Assembly: GCA_021397835.1 (NCBI GenBank)
Contig: JAJFZO010000229.1
Span: forward strand, 7,627,872 to 7,691,871
Source of the DNA: Moringa oleifera
Taxonomy: Eukaryota; Streptophyta; Magnoliopsida; Brassicales; Moringaceae
DNA length: 64,000 nt
Direction: 5' to 3'
The notes beneath the pieces are model-generated. The model saw nothing but the letters and a program-made list of their open reading frames with translations. It did not search any database and was not told the DNA's origin. Shown here one piece after another: positions 12,301 to 27,272 of the stretch. The translations under genes were made by a program, and so were the position numbers. Each line of letters starts with the position of its first letter. Positions within the stretch are counted from its first letter, which is position 1.

Positions 12301-15300
12301 CCATAAAATGTGAACACGAAAACTTGCATCCTTACCCTTGAGACTTAAACCTGTAACCCATAATTCAAATTTTAATTTTTTGACTTTAAACCCTAGACCT
12401 AGGGTACAAGGCCCTTGACTCTAGACCTTTAGCTCATGACTCTTCACCATTGATCTTTCACCTTGGACCTTGTAGCCTTAACCCTAAACCTTGAACCTTT
12501 AACTATGACCCTTGACCTTGTCCTTGGACCGTTGACCCCAAACCCTTAACCAAAGACTTAGAACCTTATTGATAACTCAATAATTTGTTATGTATTAATC
12601 TAGATTAAGAGGTTTCTCAATATATTTTTGTGTTATTTTGATGTTGTTTATTGCAAGATTAGAAGATGAAAAACAAATAAAAGATCATAAAACTGCAATC
12701 TAGGACATGCCTCTCTTCTGTCATCTAACCTCTTCGAAGATCTTTCAAACACTGTCATAGAGCAGCCCTTTTTAATCAAAATATTGAATCTCCTTCCAAG
12801 GAAAAGCTCAACATGGTTACTTTATATTTTTTGTATCTATTAGTTTTACAATTTGTTAAACCTAAATTTATTCAAAAACATTCATGAGATCACCCCCTAT
12901 AAGATTCAACATTTAGCTTTTTTGTATCACTTTCTTGATTTTATGTAAAACCTATCTAAAAAGCCCTATTGGTCATGAGAAAGTAGTTTTATTTATGATG
13001 GAACATATAATTTACATTCTCATTCTCTCTTATCATAATGTTGTACGGTTTATGCTTTACTCTTAGCATGTTGCTTCACACCGTTCTTCTTTCAAATCTA
13101 GTAGACCTTTTATCTTTTTATAAGCAAAATTATCTATTAGTACATATAGTTTAAAAAAAAATTATGGGACTCTGAAGTTAATTTTTAGGGATTTCTAAGG
13201 AAATACATTTTCTCCTTTTCCACATTAAGATTCTTTGTGGTGAAACCCTTGCTATGACACCTTAAACCATCTTAGTCCCTAACCCTTAACCTTCAACCCT
13301 AAACCAATAACCAAAATTTTAAATTTTAATTTCTTGACCTTAGATCTTAGACATAGGATTTAGAACCAACTTAAGTTTAGTACCCTAGAGCATTGGCTCA
13401 CGACCCTTAACCATTAGTCTTTGACATTAGACCTTCTAGCCTTATCAATAAACCTTAAACCTAGACTTTGTACCCTTAATGATCACTTAAGACCTTGGAC
13501 CTCAGACCTTTAACCTTCGACCTTTAACCTCCAACCGTTGACCTTTCCTCAAAGACCTCAAGCCTTAGTGATAACTCAACTATTTATAATGCATTTAACT
13601 ATTGTTTTTGATTTTTGAGAGATTCGTCGATGGTTTTTAACTTTTTTTAAATTGCTTATAGAAAGATTAGACTATGAAAGATAAATGGAAGCATCATGGG
13701 AAAAAACAAATCTATTTGAAATGCTTTGGGCAACTTTTATACCACTTTGTATTTTACTAATTATTTTCAATGTATTTTACATAATTTATGTTTTGCTCAT
13801 TGTGTTTGGCCCCAAACCATTCTTCTTTGGCATCTTGTAGACCTTTCATTATTTTGAAAGCAAAATTAGGTATCGATACGTACTATTTAAAAAATTGGTG
13901 ACAACTTCAACTTTATTTTTAGGGATTTCCAAATAGATGAATTTCCACCACTTTCATACTAAAGGTTTTCAATAGTGAAACGCCGACTATGGCACTGTAG
14001 ACCACCCTAGTCCTTAAACTCTGAACTTAAACTTTGAGCCATAAAGTAGTGAACCTAAATACTTGCATTGTTATCCTCGAATCCCAAACTTGCAATCTTC
14101 AAATTTTAATTTTAATTTCTTGACCTTAGACCCTAAACCTGAGGATTCCGAACCCTAAACCTTGGACTACGGACACTAGACCATTGATTGTTGAGTTTGG
14201 ATCTTGTAGCCTTAGCCTTGAACCCTAAACCTTTGACTTGGACCTTAAACCTTAACCTCAGACCTTGGACCTTAAACCTTCAACCCTATATCTTAGTCCT
14301 TCAATCCAAAACCCTTCATAATAAACTTAAAACCTTATTGATGACTCAACTATTTATGTTGTAGTTCTTTAGTGTTTTTTGAATTTTAAAAGCTTCTTCA
14401 AAGCATCTCTTTATTTTTTATGTTGTTTGTGGCACGACTGGACGATGAAACATAAGTGGAAGCATTTAAGGAAAAGATAGATCTGTTTGAGTAGTGTTAG
14501 CCAACTTTGACATTCTATTGTATTTTGCCAATAACTCTCTCTTCTAAACTCCAAGCTCCTAATTGAAAAATCAACATTGAGGCATGAAATGTGAACATGA
14601 AAACATGCATCCTTGACCGTAGACCTTTAATTCAATGTCTTTCAACATAAACATAGGAGCCATTTGATAACTCAACTATTTATAATGCATTTTGATTTTG
14701 ATTTTTTGAATTTTGAGAGCTTCTTTGATTTTTTTTTTTTTTGGTTTTTTTTTAAAGTTTTTCATTGCCAGATTGGGTGAAAATATATAAGCGAAAGTAT
14801 TGAGGAAAAAAATAGATCTGTTTGAGTAGTTTTTGTCAACTTTGGCACCACTTTGTATTTTGCGAATAACTAGCTCTTTCGAAGTGTAGTTGGCATCCTG
14901 TAACTTGTAAAATCAAAATCTTCAAGTGATTATCTTTTCTGAAAACTTAAATTTAGTGATTTTAATTTCATGTTTTGAATCCTTCGAAAGGAGTTTTCCT
15001 CCTTGAAAGTTACTCCAAAAAAAGCTTGCATCAAGACACAAGCTACCCTATACTCTTCCTTCAAACCTTTTTTTTTTATTTTTTAAAATATAGTTAGTGT
15101 CATTGATGCACCCTCAATACATAACATTGATCTCCAACTATACTCTTCATTCAAACCCTTTTTTCTTTTAAAATAACTTAATTTTAGTCATTTTAATTTT
15201 CATATATCATCCCTTATACTTATCTCTCGTTTCGTCCAACCTCCTCAAGTAACTTTGAGAAACTGCCTCAAAAAAGCCCTCCTTCATAATAATTTTCCAG

Positions 15301-15301
15301 T
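9317..15301. repeat. HOR copy 2 (5985 bp)
   Basis: Carries the majority base at every variable position I compared, including GCATCCTGTAACT near 14894 and CCTGAGGATTCC near 14140, so it is closest to the array consensus. No gene seen. Confidence 0.97.
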
Positions 15302-18300
15302 CTCCGTCCAAGTATAAGCTCATGAGAATCACTTGTTACTTTCATCTCCCTTCATTCGATCATGTTTTAAACCCTAAATTGTTCCAAAAATATCCAAGAG
15401 ATTACGCTTTACGAGATTCATCATTCACCTATTCACATTATCTTTTGGATTTTTCGCAAAACCTCCCTAGAAGAGCCTTATTGGTCATGAGAATGTAGTT
15501 CTTGTATGATGGAGTAGCCATATTTAATTCTCATTCTCTTTTATTGTAATGCCATATGGTTTATGCTTTGCTATTACTACAATGCCTCAAGCTATTCTTT
15601 TTTGACATCTTGTAGACCTTTTATTATTTTGGAAGCGAAATTAGGTATCTGTACATATTGTTTAAAAAATAAGTGGTGATTTTAATTTTATCTTTTAGAG
15701 ATTTCCAAAGAAATAAATTTCCTCCCTTTTCACCCAAAGGGTTTTCCATAGCGAAAGTTCAGGTATGACATATTAGACCATCGTAGTTATTCAACCCTAA
15801 ACTTGAACCTTGAGCCCTAAACCATAAAGTGTGAACTTGAACACTTGCATCCTTAACCTTGAACCCCAAACCTACAACCTTGAAATTTGAAGTTTAATTT
15901 ATTGACTTTATACCCTGAATGTAAGGCTCGAGATGCCTAACCTTGGACTTGGGGCCTTAGACCATTGGCTTTCGACCCTTAACCACCAATATTTGAGTTT
16001 AAACTTGACACCATTAACGTTAAACCCTAAACCGCCAATACTTGTGTCTAGACCTGACACCCTTAACCTTAAACCTTTGACTCAAACCCCTGACCTTGAA
16101 CCTCGACCTTGGACCTTCGACCTTTAACCCTAAACCTCAGTCCTTTGACCCTAAATCCTTCATCAAAAGCCTAGAACTCTATTGATAACTCAACTATGTA
16201 TAATGAAGTTATCTAGTGTTTTTTGAGTTTTATGAACTTTTTTCATGCTTTTGTGTGTTTTTTATGGTTTTTATTGCAATAATTGACGATGAAACATAAG
16301 TGTAAGCATTAAGGGAATAACCATATCTATTTGAGTTATTTTGACCAATTTTGACATGACTTTGTATTTTGCAAGTAGCCGTCTCTTTCAAACTCCAATT
16401 AACATCATTAACTTGTAAAATCTAATCTTCAAGTGATCTTCTTTTGAAGAAACTTAATTTTTGCCTTTTCCACTTCTTTTCTTCATCCTTCGAAACGATT
16501 TTTCCTTGTTGAAAGTTACACCAAAATGTGCTCACATTAAAACACAAGAAAAGCCCATGAACCACCCTCAATATTTTGGACTCATTTCCAACTATTCTTC
16601 ATGCTTTTTAGGCCATCAGATCCCTCAAATTGCCTTTTTAAGCACTCATTTTGAACCTAACAAAGAGCAAACGAAGGGTACTTCCAACATTAACATATTT
16701 TTTTCCCTTTAATCATCACTTAATAATGGCTGCAATCTACCATAACGATCTCTTATTCCATTCGACCTCCTCAAGCATCTTTCAAGAACTTTAATCATAA
16801 TTTTCAACTCCCCTTCCAAGGTAAAGCTCGTGAGGGTTACTTTCTACTTTAGATCATCATCATAAGCTTTAAGCTTTCAGTTGATCCAAATATATTCTAA
16901 ACATCACCCTCTACAAGATTAATCATTCACTTCTTTGCATCTACTTCTTCTTTTGATTTGGACTCTTAACCTTGACTTTAGACCTTAGAAGTTAAACCAT
17001 CAACCTTAGAACTTAGATCAAACCTTTCATCATCAACCCCGAGCCTTCTTAAGAACTTAACTATTTTTAATGCATTTATGTAGTGTTTTTTGAATATTTG
17101 AAGCTTCGTCAATGCTTTTCTTTTCTTTTTTTTTTTTATGTTTTTGATTCCAGAATTAGATGATGAAAGACAAGAGGAAGCATTAAGGGAAAAAATAATT
17201 CTATTTATACGGTTTAGGGCAACTTTGACACTACATTGTATTGTGCAAATGACTCTCACTTCCAAACTCCAATTAATATCATTTTACTTGTATCATCTCA
17301 GTTTTCAATTGATTTCCTTTTGAAATAACTTAATTTCGGCCATTTTAATTTCTTATTTTCATTCTATGCATTTTTTCGTATTGCAACTTGCCTTAGAATG
17401 AGCTTGCATGAAACCATATGAAACCTTATGCTCTTCCTTTAGCCTTGTTTTTTCTTTTCTTTTTTGTGAAAAACAATTGATAATTGAAGCACCCATAGTA
17501 TTTCATACTCATTTCCTACTATTCTTCATGTTCTTTGGCATTACCAACGTGGAATTGTCTTTCTAAGAAAGATCTGAATAATCTCAAGTACGCACTTCTA
17601 ACCTAATGAAAAGCCCATAAAAGGGTCTTCAAGTGTCAATATCTTTTTTCTCTTTCATTCTTTCACTTTCAACATTGTTCCTGTACAATCATAGATTATA
17701 ATAACACATACATATCTCTCACTTTAAGGATCTTCCAAGAACTACCTCAAAAGTGCCCTCTTTAATGGTCATTTTCAATTTTCCCACTATCAAAATGCTC
17801 ATGAGGGTCATTTTTTGGTTTCATATCTTTTCATCTATTCATGTTTTAAACCCTAAATTAGTCCCAAGATATTCATGAGATCACTATCTAGAAGATTTAT
17901 CTTTCACTTCTTTACTTCTTTTTTTGCAAAACCTCCCTACATGAGTCCTTTTGGTCATGTGAATATAGTTCATTTATCATGGAATAGTCGTTTTAAATTC
18001 TCATTCTCTTTTATTTTAATTCCATATGGTTTATGCTTTGCTCTTAGTATGTAGCCTCATGTCATTCTTCAACATCTTACAGCTTACATAATTTTGGAAC
18101 TAAAATTAGGTATCAGTACATACAGTTTAAAAAACTTGTGGCAACTTCAATTTTATTTTTTAGGATTTCCAAAGAAATGAATTTTCTCCATTTTCACACA
18201 AAGGGTCATCCATAGTGAGACTCGTACTATGACACCTTTGACCACCCTAGTTCCGAAACCGTGAACTTGAAATTTTGGCATTAAGCCATAAAATGTGAAC

Positions 18301-21286
18301 ACGAAAACTTGCATCCTTACCCTTGAGACTTAAACCTGTAACCCATAATTCAAATTTTAATTTTTTGACTTTAAACCCTAGACCTAGGGTACAAGGCCCT
18401 TGACTCTAGACCTTTAGCTCATGACTCTTCACCATTGATCTTTCACCTTGGACCTTGTAGCCTTAACCCTAAACCTTGAACCTTTAACTATGACCCTTGA
18501 CCTTGTCCTTGGACCGTTGACCCCAAACCCTTAACCAAAGACTTAGAACCTTATTGATAACTCAATAATTTGTTATGTATTAATCTAGATTAAGAGGTTT
18601 CTCAATATATTTTTGTGTTATTTTGATGTTGTTTATTGCAAGATTAGAAGATGAAAAACAAATAAAAGATCATAAAACTGCAATCTAGGACATGCCTCTC
18701 TTCTGTCATCTAACCTCTTCGAAGATCTTTCAAACACTGTCATAGAGCAGCCCTTTTTAATCAAAATATTGAATCTCCTTCCAAGGAAAAGCTCAACATG
18801 GTTACTTTATATTTTTTGTATCTATTAGTTTTACAATTTGTTAAACCTAAATTTATTCAAAAACATTCATGAGATCACCCCCTATAAGATTCAACATTTA
18901 GCTTTTTTGTATCACTTTCTTGATTTTATGTAAAACCTATCTAAAAAGCCCTATTGGTCATGAGAAAGTAGTTTTATTTATGATGGAACATATAATTTAC
19001 ATTCTCATTCTCTCTTATCATAATGTTGTACGGTTTATGCTTTACTCTTAGCATGTTGCTTCACACCGTTCTTCTTTCAAATCTAGTAGACCTTTTATCT
19101 TTTTATAAGCAAAATTATCTATTAGTACATATAGTTTAAAAAAAAATTATGGGACTCTGAAGTTAATTTTTAGGGATTTCTAAGGAAATACATTTTCTCC
19201 TTTTCCACATTAAGATTCTTTGTGGTGAAACCCTTGCTATGACACCTTAAACCATCTTAGTCCCTAACCCTTAACCTTCAACCCTAAACCAATAACCAAA
19301 ATTTTAAATTTTAATTTCTTGACCTTAGATCTTAGACATAGGATTTAGAACCAACTTAAGTTTAGTACCCTAGAGCATTGGCTCACGACCCTTAACCATT
19401 AGTCTTTGACATTAGACCTTCTAGCCTTATCAATAAACCTTAAACCTAGACTTTGTACCCTTAATGATCACTTAAGACCTTGGACCTCAGACCTTTAACC
19501 TTCGACCTTTAACCTCCAACCGTTGACCTTTCCTCAAAGACCTCAAGCCTTAGTGATAACTCAACTATTTATAATGCATTTAACTATTGTTTTTGATTTT
19601 TGAGAGATTCGTCGATGGTTTTTAACTTTTTTTAAATTGCTTATAGAAAGATTAGACTATGAAAGATAAATGGAAGCATCATGGGAAAAAACAAATCTAT
19701 TTGAAATGCTTTGGGCAACTTTTATACCACTTTGTATTTTACTAATTATTTTCAATGTATTTTACATAATTTATGTTTTGCTCATTGTGTTTGGCCCCAA
19801 ACCATTCTTCTTTGGCATCTTGTAGACCTTTCATTATTTTGAAAGCAAAATTAGGTATCGATACGTACTATTTAAAAAATTGGTGACAACTTCAACTTTA
19901 TTTTTCGGGATTTCCAAATAGATGAATTTCCACCACTTTCATACTAAAGGTTTTCAATAGTGAAACGCCGACTATGGCACTGTAGACCACCCTAGTCCTT
20001 AAACTCTGAACTTAAACTTTGAGCCATAAAGTAGTGAACCTAAATACTTGCATTGTTATCCTCGAATCCCAAACTTGCAATCTTCAAATTTTAATTTTAA
20101 TTTCTTGACCTTAGACCCTAAACCTGAAGATTCCGAACCCTAAACCTTGGACTACGGACACTAGACCATTGATTGTTGAGTTTGGATCTTGTAGCCTTAG
20201 CCTTGAACCCTAAACCTTTGACTTGGACCTTAAACCTTAACCTCAGACCTTGGACCTTAAACCTTCAACCCTATATCTTAGTCCTTCAATCCAAAACCCT
20301 TCATAATAAACTTAAAACCTTATTGATGACTCAACTATTTATGTTGTAGTTCTTTAGTGTTTTTTGAATTTTAAAAGCTTCTTCAAAGCATCTCTTTATT
20401 TTTTATGTTGTTTGTGGCACGACTGGACGATGAAACATAAGTGGAAGCATTTAAGGAAAAGATAGATCTGTTTGAGTAGTGTTAGCCAACTTTGACATTC
20501 TATTGTATTTTGCCAATAACTCTCTCTTCTAAACTCCAAGCTCCTAATTGAAAAATCAACATTGAGGCATGAAATGTGAACATGAAAACATGCATCCTTG
20601 ACCGTAGACCTTTAATTCAATGTCTTTCAACATAAACATAGGAGCCATTTGATAACTCAACTATTTATAATGCATTTTGATTTTGATTTTTTGAATTTTG
20701 AGAGCTTCTTTGATTTTTTTTTTTTTTGGTTTTTTTTTAAAGTTTTTCATTGCCAGATTGGGTGAAAATATATAAGCGAAAGTATTGAGGAAAAAAATAG
20801 ATCTGTTTGAGTAGTTTTTGTCAACTTTGGCACCACTTTGTATTTTGCGAATAACTAGCTCTTTCGAAGTGTAGTTGGCATCCTGTAACTTGTAAAATCA
20901 AAATCTTCAAGTGATTATCTTTTCTGAAAACTTAAATTTAGTGATTTTAATTTCATGTTTTGAATCCTTCGAAAGGAGTTTTCCTCCTTGAAAGTTACTC
21001 CAAAAAAAGCTTGCATCAAGACACAAGCTACCCTATACTCTTCCTTCAAACCTTTTTTTTTTATTTTTTAAAATATAGTTAGTGTCATTGATGCACCCTC
21101 AATACATAACATTGATCTCCAACTATACTCTTCATTCAAACCCTTTTTTCTTTTAAAATAACTTAATTTTAGTCATTTTAATTTTCATATATCATCCCTT
21201 ATACTTATCTCTCGTTTCGTCCAACCTCCTCAAGTAACTTTGAGAAACTGCCTCAAAAAAGCCCTCCTTCATAATAATTTTCCAGT
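15302..21286. repeat. HOR copy 3 (5985 bp)
   Basis: Private C at 19906 (TTTTTCGGGA where copies 1, 2 and 4 read TTTTTAGGGA). Shares with copy 4 an A at 20128 (CCTGAAGATT), absent from copies 1, 2 and 5, so copies 3 and 4 are probably sisters or exchanged sequence. No gene seen. Confidence 0.97.
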
Positions 21287-24200
21287 CTCCGTCCAAGTAT
21301 AAGCTCATGAGAATCACTTGTTACTTTCATCTCCCTTCATTCGATCATGTTTTAAACCCTAAATTGTTCCAAAAATATCCAAGAGATTACGCTTTACGAG
21401 ATTCATCATTCACCTATTCACATTATCTTTTGGATTTTTCGCAAAACCTCCCTAGAAGAGCCTTATTGGTCATGAGAATGTAGTTCTTGTATGATGGAGT
21501 AGCCATATTTAATTCTCATTCTCTTTTATTGTAATGCCATATGGTTTATGCTTTGCTATTACTACAATGCCTCAAGCTATTCTTTTTTGACATCTTGTAG
21601 ACCTTTTATTATTTTGGAAGCGAAATTAGGTATCTGTACATATTGTTTAAAAAATAAGTGGTGATTTTAATTTTATCTTTTAGAGATTTCCAAAGAAATA
21701 AATTTCCTCCCTTTTCACCCAAAGGGTTTTCCATAGCGAAAGTTCAGGTATGACATATTAGACCATCGTAGTTATTCAACCCTAAACTTGAACCTTGAGC
21801 CCTAAACCATAAAGTGTGAACTTGAACACTTGCATCCTTAACCTTGAACCCCAAACCTACAACCTTGAAATTTGAAGTTTAATTTATTGACTTTATACCC
21901 TGAATGTAAGGCTCGAGATGCCTAACCTTGGACTTGGGGCCTTAGACCATTGGCTTTCGACCCTTAACCACCAATATTTGAGTTTAAACTTGACACCATT
22001 AACGTTAAACCCTAAACCGCCAATACTTGTGTCTAGACCTGACACCCTTAACCTTAAACCTTTGACTCAAACCCCTGACCTTGAACCTCGACCTTGGACC
22101 TTCGACCTTTAACCCTAAACCTCAGTCCTTTGACCCTAAATCCTTCATCAAAAGCCTAGAACTCTATTGATAACTCAACTATGTATAATGAAGTTATCTA
22201 GTGTTTTTTGAGTTTTATGAACTTTTTTCATGCTTTTGTGTGTTTTTTATGGTTTTTATTGCAATAATTGACGATGAAACATAAGTGTAAGCATTAAGGG
22301 AATAACCATATCTATTTGAGTTATTTTGACCAATTTTGACATGACTTTGTATTTTGCAAGTAGCCGTCTCTTTCAAACTCCAATTAACATCATTAACTTG
22401 TAAAATCTAATCTTCAAGTGATCTTCTTTTGAAGAAACTTAATTTTTGCCTTTTCCACTTCTTTTCTTCATCCTTCGAAACGATTTTTCCTTGTTGAAAG
22501 TTACACCAAAATGTGCTCACATTAAAACACAAGAAAAGCCCATGAACCACCCTCAATATTTTGGACTCATTTCCAACTATTCTTCATGCTTTTTAGGCCA
22601 TCAGATCCCTCAAATTGCCTTTTTAAGCACTCATTTTGAACCTAACAAAGAGCAAACGAAGGGTACTTCCAACATTAACATATTTTTTTCCCTTTAATCA
22701 TCACTTAATAATGGCTGCAATCTACCATAACGATCTCTTATTCCATTCGACCTCCTCAAGCATCTTTCAAGAACTTTAATCATAATTTTCAACTCCCCTT
22801 CCAAGGTAAAGCTCGTGAGGGTTACTTTCTACTTTAGATCATCATCATAAGCTTTAAGCTTTCAGTTGATCCAAATATATTCTAAACATCACCCTCTACA
22901 AGATTAATCATTCACTTCTTTGCATCTACTTCTTCTTTTGATTTGGACTCTTAACCTTGACTTTAGACCTTAGAAGTTAAACCATCAACCTTAGAACTTA
23001 GATCAAACCTTTCATCATCAACCCCGAGCCTTCTTAAGAACTTAACTATTTTTAATGCATTTATGTAGTGTTTTTTGAATATTTGAAGCTTCGTCAATGC
23101 TTTTCTTTTCTTTTTTTTTTTTATGTTTTTGATTCCAGAATTAGATGATGAAAGACAAGAGGAAGCATTAAGGGAAAAAATAATTCTATTTATACGGTTT
23201 AGGGCAACTTTGACACTACATTGTATTGTGCAAATGACTCTCACTTCCAAACTCCAATTAATATCATTTTACTTGTATCATCTCAGTTTTCAATTGATTT
23301 CCTTTTGAAATAACTTAATTTCGGCCATTTTAATTTCTTATTTTCATTCTATGCATTTTTTCGTATTGCAACTTGCCTTAGAATGAGCTTGCATGAAACC
23401 ATATGAAACCTTATGCTCTTCCTTTAGCCTTGTTTTTTCTTTTCTTTTTTGTGAAAAACAATTGATAATTGAAGCACCCATAGTATTTCATACTCATTTC
23501 CTACTATTCTTCATGTTCTTTGGCATTACCAACGTGGAATTGTCTTTCTAAGAAAGATCTGAATAATCTCAAGTACGCACTTCTAACCTAATGAAAAGCC
23601 CATAAAAGGGTCTTCAAGTGTCAATATCTTTTTTCTCTTTCATTCTTTCACTTTCAACATTGTTCCTGTACAATCATAGATTATAATAACACATACATAT
23701 CTCTCACTTTAAGGATCTTCCAAGAACTACCTCAAAAGTGCCCTCTTTAATGGTCATTTTCAATTTTCCCACTATCAAAATGCTCATGAGGGTCATTTTT
23801 TGGTTTCATATCTTTTCATCTATTCATGTTTTAAACCCTAAATTAGTCCCAAGATATTCATGAGATCACTATCTAGAAGATTTATCTTTCACTTCTTTAC
23901 TTCTTTTTTTGCAAAACCTCCCTACATGAGTCCTTTTGGTCATGTGAATATAGTTCATTTATCATGGAATAGTCGTTTTAAATTCTCATTCTCTTTTATT
24001 TTAATTCCATATGGTTTATGCTTTGCTCTTAGTATGTAGCCTCATGTCATTCTTCAACATCTTACAGCTTACATAATTTTGGAACTAAAATTAGGTATCA
24101 GTACATACAGTTTAAAAAACTTGTGGCAACTTCAATTTTATTTTTTAGGATTTCCAAAGAAATGAATTTTCTCCATTTTCACACAAAGGGTCATCCATAG

Positions 24201-27200
24201 TGAGACTCGTACTATGACACCTTTGACCACCCTAGTTCCGAAACCGTGAACTTGAAATTTTGGCATTAAGCCATAAAATGTGAACACGAAAACTTGCATC
24301 CTTACCCTTGAGACTTAAACCTGTAACCCATAATTCAAATTTTAATTTTTTGACTTTAAACCCTAGACCTAGGGTACAAGGCCCTTGACTCTAGACCTTT
24401 AGCTCATGACTCTTCACCATTGATCTTTCACCTTGGACCTTGTAGCCTTAACCCTAAACCTTGAACCTTTAACTATGACCCTTGACCTTGTCCTTGGACC
24501 GTTGACCCCAAACCCTTAACCAAAGACTTAGAACCTTATTGATAACTCAATAATTTGTTATGTATTAATCTAGATTAAGAGGTTTCTCAATATATTTTTG
24601 TGTTATTTTGATGTTGTTTATTGCAAGATTAGAAGATGAAAAACAAATAAAAGATCATAAAACTGCAATCTAGGACATGCCTCTCTTCTGTCATCTAACC
24701 TCTTCGAAGATCTTTCAAACACTGTCATAGAGCAGCCCTTTTTAATCAAAATATTGAATCTCCTTCCAAGGAAAAGCTCAACATGGTTACTTTATATTTT
24801 TTGTATCTATTAGTTTTACAATTTGTTAAACCTAAATTTATTCAAAAACATTCATGAGATCACCCCCTATAAGATTCAACATTTAGCTTTTTTGTATCAC
24901 TTTCTTGATTTTATGTAAAACCTATCTAAAAAGCCCTATTGGTCATGAGAAAGTAGTTTTATTTATGATGGAACATATAATTTACATTCTCATTCTCTCT
25001 TATCATAATGTTGTACGGTTTATGCTTTACTCTTAGCATGTTGCTTCACACCGTTCTTCTTTCAAATCTAGTAGACCTTTTATCTTTTTATAAGCAAAAT
25101 TATCTATTAGTACATATAGTTTAAAAAAAAATTATGGGACTCTGAAGTTAATTTTTAGGGATTTCTAAGGAAATACATTTTCTCCTTTTCCACATTAAGA
25201 TTCTTTGTGGTGAAACCCTTGCTATGACACCTTAAACCATCTTAGTCCCTAACCCTTAACCTTCAACCCTAAACCAATAACCAAAATTTTAAATTTTAAT
25301 TTCTTGACCTTAGATCTTAGACATAGGATTTAGAACCAACTTAAGTTTAGTACCCTAGAGCATTGGCTCACGACCCTTAACCATTAGTCTTTGACATTAG
25401 ACCTTCTAGCCTTATCAATAAACCTTAAACCTAGACTTTGTACCCTTAATGATCACTTAAGACCTTGGACCTCAGACCTTTAACCTTCGACCTTTAACCT
25501 CCAACCGTTGACCTTTCCTCAAAGACCTCAAGCCTTAGTGATAACTCAACTATTTATAATGCATTTAACTATTGTTTTTGATTTTTGAGAGATTCGTCGA
25601 TGGTTTTTAACTTTTTTTAAATTGCTTATAGAAAGATTAGACTATGAAAGATAAATGGAAGCATCATGGGAAAAAACAAATCTATTTGAAATGCTTTGGG
25701 CAACTTTTATACCACTTTGTATTTTACTAATTATTTTCAATGTATTTTACATAATTTATGTTTTGCTCATTGTGTTTGGCCCTAAACCATTCTTCTTTGG
25801 CATCTTGTAGACCTTTCATTATTTTGAAAGCAAAATTAGGTATCGATACGTACTATTTAAAAAATTGGTGACAACTTCAACTTTATTTTTAGGGATTTCC
25901 AAATAGATGAATTTCCACCACTTTCATACTAAAGGTTTTCAATAGTGAAACGCCGACTATGGCACTGTAGACCACCCTAGTCCTTAAACTCTGAACTTAA
26001 ACTTTGAGCCATAAAGTAGTGAACCTAAATACTTGCATTGTTATCCTCGAATCCCAAACTTGCAATCTTCAAATTTTAATTTTAATTTCTTGACCTTAGA
26101 CCCTAAACCTGAAGATTCCGAACCCTAAACCTTGGACTACGGACACTAGACCATTGATTGTTGAGTTTGGATCTTGTAGCCTTAGCCTTGAACCCTAAAC
26201 CTTTGACTTGGACCTTAAACCTTAACCTCAGACCTTGGACCTTAAACCTTCAACCCTATATCTTAGTCCTTCAATCCAAAACCCTTCATAATAAACTTAA
26301 AACCTTATTGATGGCTCAACTATTTATGTTGTAGTTCTTTAGTGTTTTTTGAATTTTAAAAGCTTCTTCAAAGCATCTCTTTATTTTTTATGTTGTTTGT
26401 GGCACGACTGGACGATGAAACATAAGTGGAAGCATTTAAGGAAAAGATAGATCTGTTTGAGTAGTGTTAGCCAACTTTGACATTCTATTGTATTTTGCCA
26501 ATAACTCTCTCTTCTAAACTCCAAGCTCCTAATTGAAAAATCAACATTGAGGCATGAAATGTGAACATGAAAACATGCATCCTTGACCGTAGACCTTTAA
26601 TTCAATGTCTTTCAACATAAACATAGGAGCCATTTGATAACTCAACTATTTATAATGCATTTTGATTTTGATTTTTTGAATTTTGAGAGCTTCTTTGATT
26701 TTTTTTTTTTTTGGTTTTTTTTTAAAGTTTTTCATTGCCAGATTGGGTGAAAATATATAAGCGAAAGTATTGAGGAAAAAAATAGATCTGTTTGAGTAGT
26801 TTTTGTCAACTTTGGCACCACTTTGTATTTTGCGAATAACTAGCTCTTTCGAAGTGTAGTTGGCATCCTGTAACTTGTAAAATCAAAATCTTCAAGTGAT
26901 TATCTTTTCTGAAAACTTAAATTTAGTGATTTTAATTTCATGTTTTGAATCCTTCGAAAGGAGTTTTCCTCCTTGAAAGTTACTCCAAAAAAAGCTTGCA
27001 TCAAGACACAAGCTACCCTATACTCTTCCTTCAAACCTTTTTTTTTTTATTTTTTAAAATATAGTTAGTGTCATTGATGCACCCTCAATACATAACATTG
27101 ATCTCCAACTATACTCTTCATTCAAACCCTTTTTTCTTTTAAAATAACTTAATTTTAGTCATTTTAATTTTCATATATCATCCCTTATACTTATCTCTCG

Positions 27201-27272
27201 TTTCGTCCAACCTCCTCAAGTAACTTTGAGAAACTGCCTCAAAAAAGCCCTCCTTCATAATAATTTTCCAGT
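21287..27272. repeat. HOR copy 4 (5986 bp)
   Basis: Private T at 25783 (GGCCCTAAACC for GGCCCCAAACC) and G at 26314 (GATGGCTCAAC for GATGACTCAAC). It shares A at 26113 with copy 3. The poly-T near 27039-27048 is one base longer than in its neighbours. No gene seen. Confidence 0.97.
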
